DNA of 64,000 bases, taken from Cupriavidus numazuensis (lineage in GTDB: Bacteria; Pseudomonadota; Gammaproteobacteria; Burkholderiales; Burkholderiaceae). This document shows, piece after piece, positions 56,880 through 64,000 of the stretch (within the stretch, counting starts at the first letter, position 1; each line of letters begins with the position of its first letter). The notes under the pieces are model-generated. The model saw nothing but the letters and a program-made list of their open reading frames with translations, did no database searches and was not told where the DNA came from. The stretch covers positions 186,001-250,000 of the forward strand of contig NZ_CAJPVI010000002.1 in the NCBI RefSeq assembly GCF_905397435.1, given 5' to 3'. The position numbers were made by a program, and so were the translations under genes.

Positions 56880-57434
56880 ATGCTTTTTCGTATATTTCGA
56901 TGCGCCGCCGTGCTGTTCGGCTGCACCATTAGCGTGGCCGCCCACGCCGAACCCCGCGCTGCCTACGACAGTCGTCCTGCCGCTGCCGCAGGGCTGTACG
57001 AGTGCCAGCAAGCGTCTGGTGCTACCGTTTTCCGCTCCACGCCGCGCGAAGGTTGCGCAGTGCTTGCCGCGCCCGATCCGGCGGCGCCGGATCCGCAGCG
57101 CTGGCTTCCGCTGATGGGTGCCAACGGCGTGATTTCGTATTTCGATCAGCTCGCCGTCAAGCGTGCGGGGCCGGAAGTCGGTGTGGTCGTCATGCGCAAT
57201 GCGCCGTCGGGCGTGATCCGTACCACGAGCGGCGAACCGATCCGGTCTTCGCTCAAGCGCATGGTGCTCAACTGCGCATCGTCGATGGTGGCCGTGGTCG
57301 AGCAGACGCTCTACACGAAGCGCTTTGGAAAGGGCGAGGCGCTCTACACCATCCGCTCGCCGCAGTCGTCGCGCTTCCAGCCAGCGGCCAGCGGCTCGGT
57401 GGCCGCTGAACTGCTCCGAAGGCTGTGCCGCTGA
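56880..57434 (+). CDS. Exported protein, unknown
   Basis: 184 residues from ATG 56880 with a signal peptide (MLFRIFRCAAVLFGCTISVAAHA). Mature part has YECQQASGATVFRSTPREGC, then PQRWLPLMGANGVISYFDQL, GVIRTTSGEPIRSSLKRMVL, NCASSMVAVVEQTLYTKRFG, similar to small surface-adhesin-E-like proteins (a beta fold with a conserved NC..). Two Cys pairs may form disulphides. Unknown function. Longer in-frame starts upstream run through ribB and are rejected. Confidence 0.75.
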   Translation: MLFRIFRCAAVLFGCTISVAAHAEPRAAYDSRPAAAAGLYECQQASGATVFRSTPREGCAVLAAPDPAAPDPQRWLPLMGANGVISYFDQLAVKRAGPEVGVVVMRNAPSGVIRTTSGEPIRSSLKRMVLNCASSMVAVVEQTLYTKRFGKGEALYTIRSPQSSRFQPAASGSVAAELLRRLCR

Positions 57435-57448
57435 GCGGCAGGAAATTG

Positions 57449-57859
57449 TTACTCAGCGACGTGCCGTGACTTCCACTGGCCGTCCTTCTGCTTGCAGAAC
57501 CAGCCGGCCCAGTGCTCCTCGGCACTGCCGCGCTTGAGGTCGGTCTTGAGCCGTCGGCAGGACTGGCCCTGGTCGGTCTTGGTAGTGACCGGCGTCAGCG
57601 TGCCCTCGACCGGCAGGCGCTTGCCAGTGGCCGGAAACTCCCACGAAATCGATTGACCGTCCGCGGTATCGTTCAACGCCTTGCGGACGGACTTCGCGAA
57701 CGACGCGGCTTCATCCTTGCTCATCTTGCCGATGATGGTCCCGGAGAGGTAACTGTCGAAATAGGCCCGGGCGGGAGTGGTCACGGCGAACATCAGCGTG
57801 GTACCCAATGCGCTGGCCAGGGCAACGGTAGAGAGGCGTCGGGCTTGCCGAGACAGCAT
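57449..57859 (-). CDS. Small exported surface-antigen-like protein
   Basis: 136 residues from ATG 57859 with AAGGAA upstream. Signal peptide MLSRQARRLSTVALASALGT ... VTTPARA. The mature part has KSVRKALNDTADGQSISWEF, then GTLTPVTTKTDQGQSCRRLK and WAGWFCKQKDGQWK, the beta layout and single Cys pair of RT0821/Lpp0805-type surface proteins. Function unknown. The in-frame extension to 58036 is Arg-rich noise. Confidence 0.75.
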   Translation of the reverse strand: MLSRQARRLSTVALASALGTTLMFAVTTPARAYFDSYLSGTIIGKMSKDEAASFAKSVRKALNDTADGQSISWEFPATGKRLPVEGTLTPVTTKTDQGQSCRRLKTDLKRGSAEEHWAGWFCKQKDGQWKSRHVAE

Positions 57860-58166
57860 GATGGTTCCTTTTCGGTACGTTCTGGTACGTTGAAAGCGGC
57901 GGGCCACCGCCGCAGGCAAGTGCATTGTAAGAACCCGGTTCACAAAGAGGAAGGGGCGCACATTCGTCTTGCTGGAAAGGGGTTTCCGACCCCACCGTGG
58001 TGCGACGGTCCACGGGCGGCGCCTTTCGCGCCGCATGCGTCATGGTGCGGTTGACAGGCGATTTGCACTGGCCTAGCGTTGATTGTTGCCACTGATGCTT
58101 GCCGCAACGCCATCCGCATCGACAGGCAGCGGGGCACAACGCGAAATCACCGCGAGAGGAGTCCCC
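57860..58166. other. Intergenic region between divergent exported-protein genes
   Basis: About 307 bases. It should hold the two divergent promoters. AGGAGTCCCC just before 58167 is the ribosome-binding site of the repeat protein. No hairpin terminator or palindromic operator was found. Confidence 0.4.
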
Positions 58167-58538
58167 ATGAAGCTGCGCCATCTTACCCTCGGCCTCGCGC
58201 TCGCCGCCGCATTCGGAGTCGTGCACGCCCAGTCGCCCGCCAAGGGCGGCAAGTTCGACCCCTATACGGATGGTGCGAAGGCCGGCAAGTTTGACACCTA
58301 TACCGACGGTGCCAAGACAGGCAAATTTGATCCCTATACCGAAGGCGCCAAGTCCGACAATGTGACGTCGTTGGCCCCGGGTGCGCGTACCGACCAGTTC
58401 GAGCCGATCCAGGGCGCTCAGCGCGTTGGCAAGTCTGATCCGTACACGGACGGTGCCAAGGCCGGCAAATTCGACACCTATACCGACGGCGCGAAGCAAG
58501 GCAAGTTCGACACCTATACCGACGGCGCGAAGCAATAG
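58167..58538 (+). CDS. Exported protein of 12-residue repeats
   Basis: 123 residues from ATG 58167 with AGGAG upstream. Signal peptide MKLRHLTLGLALAAAFGVVHA, then six imperfect 12-residue units of the type GKFDPYTDGAKA. Three units are in tandem, a divergent ~25-residue spacer (DNVTSLAPGARTDQFEPIQG) follows, then three more units. The DNA repeats are also close, so the number may vary between strains by slippage. No family recognised; possibly a periplasmic or surface protein. Confidence 0.82.
   Translation: MKLRHLTLGLALAAAFGVVHAQSPAKGGKFDPYTDGAKAGKFDTYTDGAKTGKFDPYTEGAKSDNVTSLAPGARTDQFEPIQGAQRVGKSDPYTDGAKAGKFDTYTDGAKQGKFDTYTDGAKQ
58243..58538. repeat. 36-bp tandem repeats coding the YTDGAK units
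   Basis: Units of 36 bases with the core TATACCGACGG and GCAAGTTTGA-type segments occur three times from 58243 and three times from 58429, separated by a diverged spacer. The last two units are nearly identical. This favours recombination between units. Confidence 0.75.
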
Positions 58539-58890
58539 CGCTTCGTAGCGAGCCGGGACCCTTGACGCGCGAGCCGTGCCCTGACGTGGCCGCGCGCCGA
58601 CACAGGCGTCCGCTGCAAAGGTGTAAAGCGCCTTTGCAGCGGCGTGGGTTTCATTTTGTTTCAAACCTTGCGTGATCGAAACGTGACTTCTGAGTCTCGA
58701 ATTGTTAAGGTTTGTCGCATACCGCAATCCAGCGACGCCGGGCCAGCAGGCTCGGTTTTTTCGCGCCTCGGGCCAGACGTGGCCATGCCAGGTCTGTCTC
58801 TTGCTTGGTGGGCCGCAGTGTTCCCCAAGTCATCCGTTGTGCCGGCCGCAAGAGCCGGCCGCACCGTCCACGCTTCCAATCTGGGCATTC
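58539..58890. other. Intergenic region before opgG
   Basis: About 350 bases containing the terminator at 58610-58642 and the opgG promoter. If opgG starts further upstream (58702) part of this would be coding, but that stretch is not protein-like. No further element recognised. Confidence 0.4.
58610..58642 (+). terminator. Strong hairpin after the repeat-protein gene
   Basis: An exact 12-bp stem (58610-58621 with 58631-58642) and 9-base loop, then TTTCATTTTGTTT. It lies about 70 bases after the repeat-protein stop and before opgG; intrinsic terminator on the plus strand, with an imperfect T-run. Confidence 0.75.
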
Positions 58891-60492
58891 ATGTCATCAA
58901 ACGCCACGCCACGCCTGTCCGAACCATCGCCCGCACGGTCTTTTGTCCGTGTCCGCAACCGCGGGGTGTCGGGCAGGGTTCGTGTACGGATGGCCCGGTG
59001 GCTGGGTGGCAGTGCGCTTGCCGTGCTTGCCATGGCGGCGCATGCGTTCGATTTCGATACCGTTGCCGCACGGGCACGGCAGCTGGCGGCCTCTCCGTAC
59101 AAGGCGCCCGCGCAGAGTCTCCCGCGCGAATTGCGCGAGCTGTCGTTCGAGCAGTACCGCGAGATCGAGTACAAGCCTGAACGCTTTGCGTGGCGCAGTG
59201 CGCGGCTGCCGTTCGAGTTGTCGTTCTTCCACGAAGGCATGGTCTTTGACCAGCCCGTGCGGATCCACGAAGTGGTCAGCGGCAGCGTGCGCGAATTCCG
59301 CTTCGACCCGACGGCGTTCAACTACGGTCCGCACAAGGTCGATGCTGCGCGGCTCAAAAACCTGGGCTTTGCGGGCTTTCGCGTGCTGTATCCGCTCAAC
59401 CAGGGCAAGCGCAAGGATGAACTCGCTTCCTTCCTTGGTGCGAGCTACTTCCGCGCATTGGGCAAGGACCAGTGGTACGGGCTGTCCGCGCGCGGACTCG
59501 CCGTCGACACGGCACTGAATTCCGGCGAGGAATTTCCGCGTTTTGTCGAATACTGGATCGAACGGCCTTCCGCATCGGACAAGCAGCTGACGATCTATGC
59601 GCTGATGGATTCGCGCCGCGTGAGCGGTGCCTATCGCTTCGTCATCAAGCCCGGTGAAGAGACGTCCATGGAGGTCAAGTCCCGCCTGTTCCTGCGCGAG
59701 AACGTGACCAAGCTCGGCCTGGCGCCGCTGACCAGCATGTACCTGTTTGGCGAGAACCAGCCATCGACCGAAGCCGATTTCCGGCCGGAGGTGCACGACT
59801 CGGACGGCCTTTCCATCCATCTGGGCACCGGGGAATGGGTATGGCGTCCGCTGGTCAATCCCAAGCGGCTGCTGGTGACGTCGTTTGCCGCGACCAATCC
59901 GCAGGGCTTCGGGTTGATGCAGCGCGACCGCAGCTTCGGCAATTACCAGGAAATTGGCGCATGGTATGAGCGGCGGCCGAGCGGCTGGGTAGAGCCGCGT
60001 GGAAACTGGGGTTCGGGCCGCGTGGAACTGGTCCAGATCCCGACCCCTGACGAGACCAACGACAACATCGTTGCGTACTGGGTGCCTGACAACCCGCCCA
60101 AGCCCAAGCAGCCGTTCGACTACGAGTACCGGCTGATGTGGCAGAAGGACGGCGAACAGATGCCGCCGCTGTCGTGGGTTACGCAGACGCGCATGGGGCA
60201 GGGCGTCACGCGCAACAAGGAAGACACCAGCTTCTCGCTGGTGGTGGATTTCGAAGGCCCGGCGTTCCGCAAGCTGCCGGCCGATGTGCGCATCGACCCG
60301 GTGGTGTCGGCCGACGCCAATGCCGAACTTCTGAAAACGTCAGTGCAGCGTAACGACGCCACTGGCGGCTGGCGCATGACCATGATGATGCGCCGCAAGG
60401 ATGCCAACAAGCCGGTTGAGTTGCGCGGCTATCTTCGCAACGGTAATACAACCTTATCCGAGACGTGGAGCTACATCTTACCCCCAGGCTAA
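58891..60492 (+). CDS. opgG: Periplasmic glucan biosynthesis protein G
   Basis: 533 residues from ATG 58891 (ATG 58990, MARWLGGSALAVLAMAAHAF, would give a tighter signal peptide of about 20 residues and may be the true start). Mature features of OpgG/MdoG: FDFDTVAARARQLAASPYKA, LRELSFEQYREIEYKPERFA, LPFELSFFHEGMVFDQPVRI, GFAGFRVLYPLNQGKRKDEL, ASFLGASYFRALGKDQWYGL, SARGLAVDTALNSGEEFPRF and a C-terminal Ig-like domain (AYWVPDNPPKPKQPFDYEYR). It is a periplasmic protein needed for osmoregulated glucan backbone branching or modification. It overlaps opgH by 28 bases, so the two form an operon. Confidence 0.95.
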   Translation: MSSNATPRLSEPSPARSFVRVRNRGVSGRVRVRMARWLGGSALAVLAMAAHAFDFDTVAARARQLAASPYKAPAQSLPRELRELSFEQYREIEYKPERFAWRSARLPFELSFFHEGMVFDQPVRIHEVVSGSVREFRFDPTAFNYGPHKVDAARLKNLGFAGFRVLYPLNQGKRKDELASFLGASYFRALGKDQWYGLSARGLAVDTALNSGEEFPRFVEYWIERPSASDKQLTIYALMDSRRVSGAYRFVIKPGEETSMEVKSRLFLRENVTKLGLAPLTSMYLFGENQPSTEADFRPEVHDSDGLSIHLGTGEWVWRPLVNPKRLLVTSFAATNPQGFGLMQRDRSFGNYQEIGAWYERRPSGWVEPRGNWGSGRVELVQIPTPDETNDNIVAYWVPDNPPKPKQPFDYEYRLMWQKDGEQMPPLSWVTQTRMGQGVTRNKEDTSFSLVVDFEGPAFRKLPADVRIDPVVSADANAELLKTSVQRNDATGGWRMTMMMRRKDANKPVELRGYLRNGNTTLSETWSYILPPG

Positions 60493-63050
60493 AGCAGCGA
60501 CCGGCCCAGGCAGCGGCATGCGAGCGCTATGTCGACCGCCTGCCCGTATCGTCCGAACTGCGCAGCGAACTGCTGGCCGATCCGTCCATGCCGGCTTCTA
60601 CGGGCATCGCCATCGACCCCCGCGATGCCCAGGCGGCCATCGAGCAGTTGCAGTCCAGGCTGTCGGCACGCGAGCCGGCCAAAGGCGAAACCCCCGAGCC
60701 CGGCGGCTCGACCTACGGATCGGTGGGACGGCGGTTCTCGCTGGCCTACGGCAATCCGCAAGTTGCCGGAGAATCGTTGCTGAAGCGCAGGCCCGACGGC
60801 ACGGTACATGTCGACACTGGCCCTGAACCGCAGCGCAGTTCCATGGTGCCGCGCCAGTGGCCGCCGCATATCGTCACCGGCTGGGTGCGCAACACCTGGC
60901 GCCGCATGCTGGGACGCCCGCCCGTGCCGGAGACGTGGGACACACTGCATGACGGCCCGGATGCCGAAGGCAAATGGCATCCCGCCGGTTCGCACCGGCG
61001 CTGGTTCCTGCTGGGGCTGGTGGTGGCGCAGACCACGTTGGCCACCTACTTCATGACCAAGGTACTGCCGTACCACGGCGCCGATCTGCTCGAGATCGCG
61101 ATCCTGGTCCTGTTCGCCGTGCTGTTCTCATGGGTATCCGCGGGCTTCTGGACGGCCATGATGGGCTTTCTGGTGCTGGCCAAGGGCGGCGACCGGCATC
61201 TGATTTCGCGCTCGGCCGCACCGGATGCGCCGTTGGCGCCCGATGCGCGTACGGCGGTCATCATGCCGATCTGCAATGAGGACGTGACACGCGTCTTTGC
61301 CGGCCTGCGCGCGACCTACGAATCGCTCGCGCGCACGAGCCATCTGGCCAACTTCGATTTCATTGTCCTGTCTGACAGCGGCAACCCGGACCTGCGCACC
61401 GCGGAGGCCGACGCGTGGATGGAAGTGTGCCGCGCGGTAGGCGGATTCGGCCGGATTTTCTACCGCTGGCGCCGCCACCGGGTCAAGCGCAAGACTGGCA
61501 ACGTGGCCGACTTCTGCCGCCGCTGGGGCAGCAAGTATCGCTATATGGTGGTACTCGATGCGGACAGCGTGATGAGCGGAGATTGCCTGGCCACGCTGGT
61601 GCGGCTCATGGAGGCCAACCCGGGTGCGGGCATCATCCAGACCTCGCCGCTGGCGGTGGGGCGCGAAACGCTCTATGCGCGCGTCCAGCAGTTCGCCACG
61701 CGCGTGTACGGCCCGCTGTTCACGGCAGGCCTGCATTACTGGCAGCTTGGCGAATCGCACTACTGGGGCCATAACGCGATCATCCGCGTCAAGCCGTTCA
61801 TGGAACACTGCGCGCTGGCGCCGCTGCCTGGCCGCGGGCCGTTGTCGGGCGAGATCCTGTCGCACGATTTTGTCGAAGCCGCACTGATGCGCCGCGCCGG
61901 CTGGGGCGTGTGGATCGCGTATGACCTGCACGGTTCGTACGAGGAACTGCCGCCGAACCTGCTCGACGAGGTCAAGCGCGACCGCCGCTGGTGCCAGGGC
62001 AACCTGATGAACTTCCGGCTGTGGCTGAAGCAGGGCTTCCACATGGTGCACCGTGCGGTGTTCCTGACGGGGATCATGGCCTACCTGTCGGCACCGCTCT
62101 GGTTCCTGTTCCTGCTGTTGTCGACGGCCATGCTGGCCCGGCATGCGCTGGTGCCGCCCGAATATTTCACGCAGCCGTATCAGCTGTTCCCGACCTGGCC
62201 CGAATGGCATCCGGAGAAGGCGCTGGCGCTGTTCTCCGCCACGGCGACACTGCTGTTCCTGCCCAAGGTGGCCAGCGTGCTGCTGCTGGTGCGGCAGGCG
62301 CGCCAGTATGGCGGCTTGCCCCGGCTCGTGCTGAGCATGCTGATCGAGGTCGTGCTGTCCGCGTTGCTGGCGCCGACCCGCATGCTGTTCCACACCAAGT
62401 TCGTTGTCGCGGCCTACAGCGGGTGGGGGATTTCGTGGAAATCGCCGCCGCGCGAGGATGCGGAAACGACCTGGGGTGAAGCCGTGCGCCGGCATGGTTC
62501 GCACACGCTGCTGGGCCTGGCATGGGGCGCGCTGGTGTACTGGCTGAATCCGTCCTTTGTGTTGTGGCTGCTGCCGATTGTCGGCTCGCTGGCGCTGTCG
62601 ATTCCGCTGTCGGTCATGTTGTCGCGGGTGTCGTTCGGCCGCGCTTCGCGCGAAGCGGGTCTGTTCATGATTCCCGAGGAAGCCCTGCCGCCGCGGGAAA
62701 TCGTCGAAACGCAGCAGCACGTGGAACAGGCCACCGAGACGCCGGATTTCGTCGACGCCGTGGTCGACCCGGTCACCAATGCCCTGATGTGCGCCACGGC
62801 TTCGGCGCGTGTCGTACAGCCGGAGTCGGCCAGGGAACGCCACGCCGCGCTGGTGCAGCACGCATTGACCGGTGGCCCGCGCGCGCTGACGGCCTCGCAG
62901 CGCCATATCCTGCTGGGCGATCCGTTCGCGCTGTCGAAGCTGCATGAACTCGTGTGGGGATCGCCGCTGGCCGATGCGGGATGGAAGAATATCCGCCTGC
63001 TGGTCCGGCGCGCGCCCAACGTCTTGCCGCTGCGCCCGCGCGTCGCCTGA
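60465..63050 (+). CDS. opgH: Glucans biosynthesis glucosyltransferase H
   Basis: 861 residues from GTG 60465 (overlapping opgG by 28 bases; a later start is possible). A cytoplasmic N-terminal ~170 residues is followed by membrane spans (FLLGLVVAQTTLATYFMTKV, EIAILVLFAVLFSWVSAGFW), then the GT2 domain: VIMPICNEDVTRVFAGLRAT, NFDFIVLSDSGNPDLRTAEA, KTGNVADFCRRWGSKYRYMV, VLDADSVMSGDCLATLVRLM and the RRWCQGN motif of processive enzymes. More spans follow. It polymerises the beta-1,2-linked glucose backbone of osmoregulated periplasmic glucans and exports it. Confidence 0.95.
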   Translation: MELHLTPRLKQRPAQAAACERYVDRLPVSSELRSELLADPSMPASTGIAIDPRDAQAAIEQLQSRLSAREPAKGETPEPGGSTYGSVGRRFSLAYGNPQVAGESLLKRRPDGTVHVDTGPEPQRSSMVPRQWPPHIVTGWVRNTWRRMLGRPPVPETWDTLHDGPDAEGKWHPAGSHRRWFLLGLVVAQTTLATYFMTKVLPYHGADLLEIAILVLFAVLFSWVSAGFWTAMMGFLVLAKGGDRHLISRSAAPDAPLAPDARTAVIMPICNEDVTRVFAGLRATYESLARTSHLANFDFIVLSDSGNPDLRTAEADAWMEVCRAVGGFGRIFYRWRRHRVKRKTGNVADFCRRWGSKYRYMVVLDADSVMSGDCLATLVRLMEANPGAGIIQTSPLAVGRETLYARVQQFATRVYGPLFTAGLHYWQLGESHYWGHNAIIRVKPFMEHCALAPLPGRGPLSGEILSHDFVEAALMRRAGWGVWIAYDLHGSYEELPPNLLDEVKRDRRWCQGNLMNFRLWLKQGFHMVHRAVFLTGIMAYLSAPLWFLFLLLSTAMLARHALVPPEYFTQPYQLFPTWPEWHPEKALALFSATATLLFLPKVASVLLLVRQARQYGGLPRLVLSMLIEVVLSALLAPTRMLFHTKFVVAAYSGWGISWKSPPREDAETTWGEAVRRHGSHTLLGLAWGALVYWLNPSFVLWLLPIVGSLALSIPLSVMLSRVSFGRASREAGLFMIPEEALPPREIVETQQHVEQATETPDFVDAVVDPVTNALMCATASARVVQPESARERHAALVQHALTGGPRALTASQRHILLGDPFALSKLHELVWGSPLADAGWKNIRLLVRRAPNVLPLRPRVA

Positions 63051-63058
63051 GCAGGGAA

Positions 63059-63077
63059 GGCGCGGCGCTGCCGCGCC
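63059..63077. terminator. GC hairpin after opgH
   Basis: GGCGCGGC-GCT-GCCGCGCC, an 8-bp stem, right after the opgH stop and between convergent genes. No T-run on either side, so it is a weak terminator or stability element. Confidence 0.5.
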
Positions 63078-63102
63078 CCTCGGGCGGATTCCGCAACGTC
63101 AG

Positions 63103-63684
63103 TCAGCGCAAGGCTGAGGTACAGATCGGCGAGTTGATGTAGACGTCGCCGACGCGGCGTTCGCCGCGGTCGTTGCGGGTCATGTAGCGGAACATCATGC
63201 TCACGCCCAGCTTGGTCAGGATTTCCACGTCGCGATTGGCGCAGATATTGCGCTGCAGCGGCGCGGCGTAGTTCACCTCGAAGCTGGCAAGGTCGAGCAT
63301 CGGCCCGCGGTAGTTGGTCAGCTCGAGCTGGAACAACACGTGTTTGCCGGGTGTCGACTGGCAGCGCCGCAAGCGCGTTTCCCCATCGATCTCGATCGGC
63401 AGGGCGTCATTGAGCAGCCGGCAGGCGCGCGCCAGCACGCCGTCAGGCCGGTTGGTACTGCGCAGCAGTTCGGGCACGCCCGCCGCACCGGTATTCTGGC
63501 CTGTCGCCGCGCCCTTGAGCATGCGGGACAGTGCGTCGGCTTCATCGAATACGGCCGCAGGCGCCGAGGCGGGTGGCGTGCGCAATGGTGCCGGGGCGCT
63601 TTGCACTGGCCATGGCAGCAGCAGTGCAGCCGCGAGAGCGGCTGAGCCAAGCGAAGCAGTGAGCGGCGTGTGTCGTATTCTCAT
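63103..63684 (-). CDS. Exported protein, unknown
   Basis: 193 residues from ATG 63684 (MRIRHTPLTASLGSAALAAA) with a signal peptide ending around VQSAPAP. The mature part has FDEADALSRMLKGAATGQNT, then ACRLLNDALPIEIDGETRLR, HVLFQLELTNYRGPMLDLAS, FEVNYAAPLQRNICANRDVE and ILTKLGVSMMFRYMTRND, ending in SPICTSALR. Beta-rich, two or three Cys. I do not recognise the family; a small periplasmic protein of Burkholderiaceae is likely. Convergent with opgH. Confidence 0.72.
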   Translation of the reverse strand: MRIRHTPLTASLGSAALAAALLLPWPVQSAPAPLRTPPASAPAAVFDEADALSRMLKGAATGQNTGAAGVPELLRSTNRPDGVLARACRLLNDALPIEIDGETRLRRCQSTPGKHVLFQLELTNYRGPMLDLASFEVNYAAPLQRNICANRDVEILTKLGVSMMFRYMTRNDRGERRVGDVYINSPICTSALR

Positions 63685-64000
63685 GCAGGATAACGTTGCC
63701 GGGGCAAACCTGTCGCCCATCTCTGCGCGGCCATCGGTCTGCCGCATAGACAGAGCCGTCAGGCTCGCATTGTACCCTCCACCCCCATTCGCGTGAAAGC
63801 GGCGCCACACGGTAATCGGCGGACAGCAGCCCTGTCTCTCCCCGCAGCCGCGCAAACTGTCACGCAATCCAATACTGCCAAGATTAGGATATTTGCCGAA
63901 CCCGTCGTTGGCGGGGCATGGCGACACTGGACAACGCCGGCGGGCAAATGTCGCAGACATTGAACCTTTGCCTTTCCAGCCAGATTTGTCATGCTGTGCA
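63685..64000. other. Unannotated right end
   Basis: About 316 bases with no gene I can support. Open frames here (63759-63992 on the minus strand) have no protein-like composition or ribosome-binding site. The promoter of the exported-protein gene should lie near 63690-63760. Confidence 0.35.

Noticed and set aside
61128-62945. 605-residue minus-strand frame across opgH
   Set aside because: Antisense shadow of opgH, dominated by Gln, Arg and His; no motif.
63759-63992. 77-residue minus-strand frame near the right edge
   Set aside because: No ribosome-binding site, no recognisable pattern and an irregular composition.
1-64000. CRISPR arrays, transposases, tRNA or rRNA genes, reverse transcriptase of a diversity-generating system
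   Set aside because: Looked for but not seen. The only short repeats found are operators, terminators and protein-coding units.

Overview
The window is the larger part of a lambda-organised prophage (about 1 to 53,950) followed by about 10 kb of host chromosome. The bacterium looks like a high-GC betaproteobacterium of the Burkholderiaceae, Cupriavidus- or Ralstonia-like. That is an inference from base composition, the FMN-riboswitch/ribB unit, a PagL-type lipid A deacylase and an opgGH operon, not from a search. No integrase is present, so the left prophage end probably lies before base 1.

Phage layout. A leftward early operon (4494 down to 1) carries small unknown proteins, a coiled-coil protein, an ERF single-strand annealing protein and the start of a YqaJ-type exonuclease. 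It is driven by a near-consensus promoter (PL, 4555-4582) holding two copies of a 13-bp palindrome. A matching promoter (PR, 10039-10066) with three copies at the same 24-bp spacing separates a CI-like repressor from a Cro-like protein. The CI side (4600-9990) is a lysogeny/accessory region: lipoprotein, secreted protein, an overlapping two-gene cassette (DUF1828-like plus partner), an HNH endonuclease and a membrane/SH3-like protein. Rightward early genes (11.3-19.2 kb) include Ref-like and HNH nucleases, an O-like and a P-like replication pair, a DNA methyltransferase, a DUF1064 nuclease-like protein, NinB and a winged-helix protein. A P63C protein with its own operator-like boxes follows (19.2-20.3 kb).

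Late genes (20.4-53.5 kb): lysis cassette (holin candidate behind a hairpin that covers its ribosome-binding site, transglycosylase, spanins), terminase, P22-like portal, tail fibre and beta-helix tailspike, an accessory block (O-acetyltransferase and two reverse-strand genes), scaffold, N4-gp56-type capsid protein, head-tail proteins, a lone DUF1983 tail-tip protein, a 2-oxoglutarate oxygenase/GNAT pair and three internal virion proteins, the last of 2742 residues. The virion is probably a podovirus.

The most interesting inference is the induction circuit. The CI-like repressor has no visible S24/LexA self-cleavage domain, yet the last phage gene, a 66-residue Cys-rich protein, sits directly behind a perfect LexA-type box (53681-53696). 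It may be an SOS-controlled antirepressor working on the OL/OR system.

The host segment holds a MmyB-like XRE regulator, PagL, FMN riboswitch plus ribB, small exported proteins (one built of 12-residue repeats) and the osmoregulated periplasmic glucan genes opgG and opgH.
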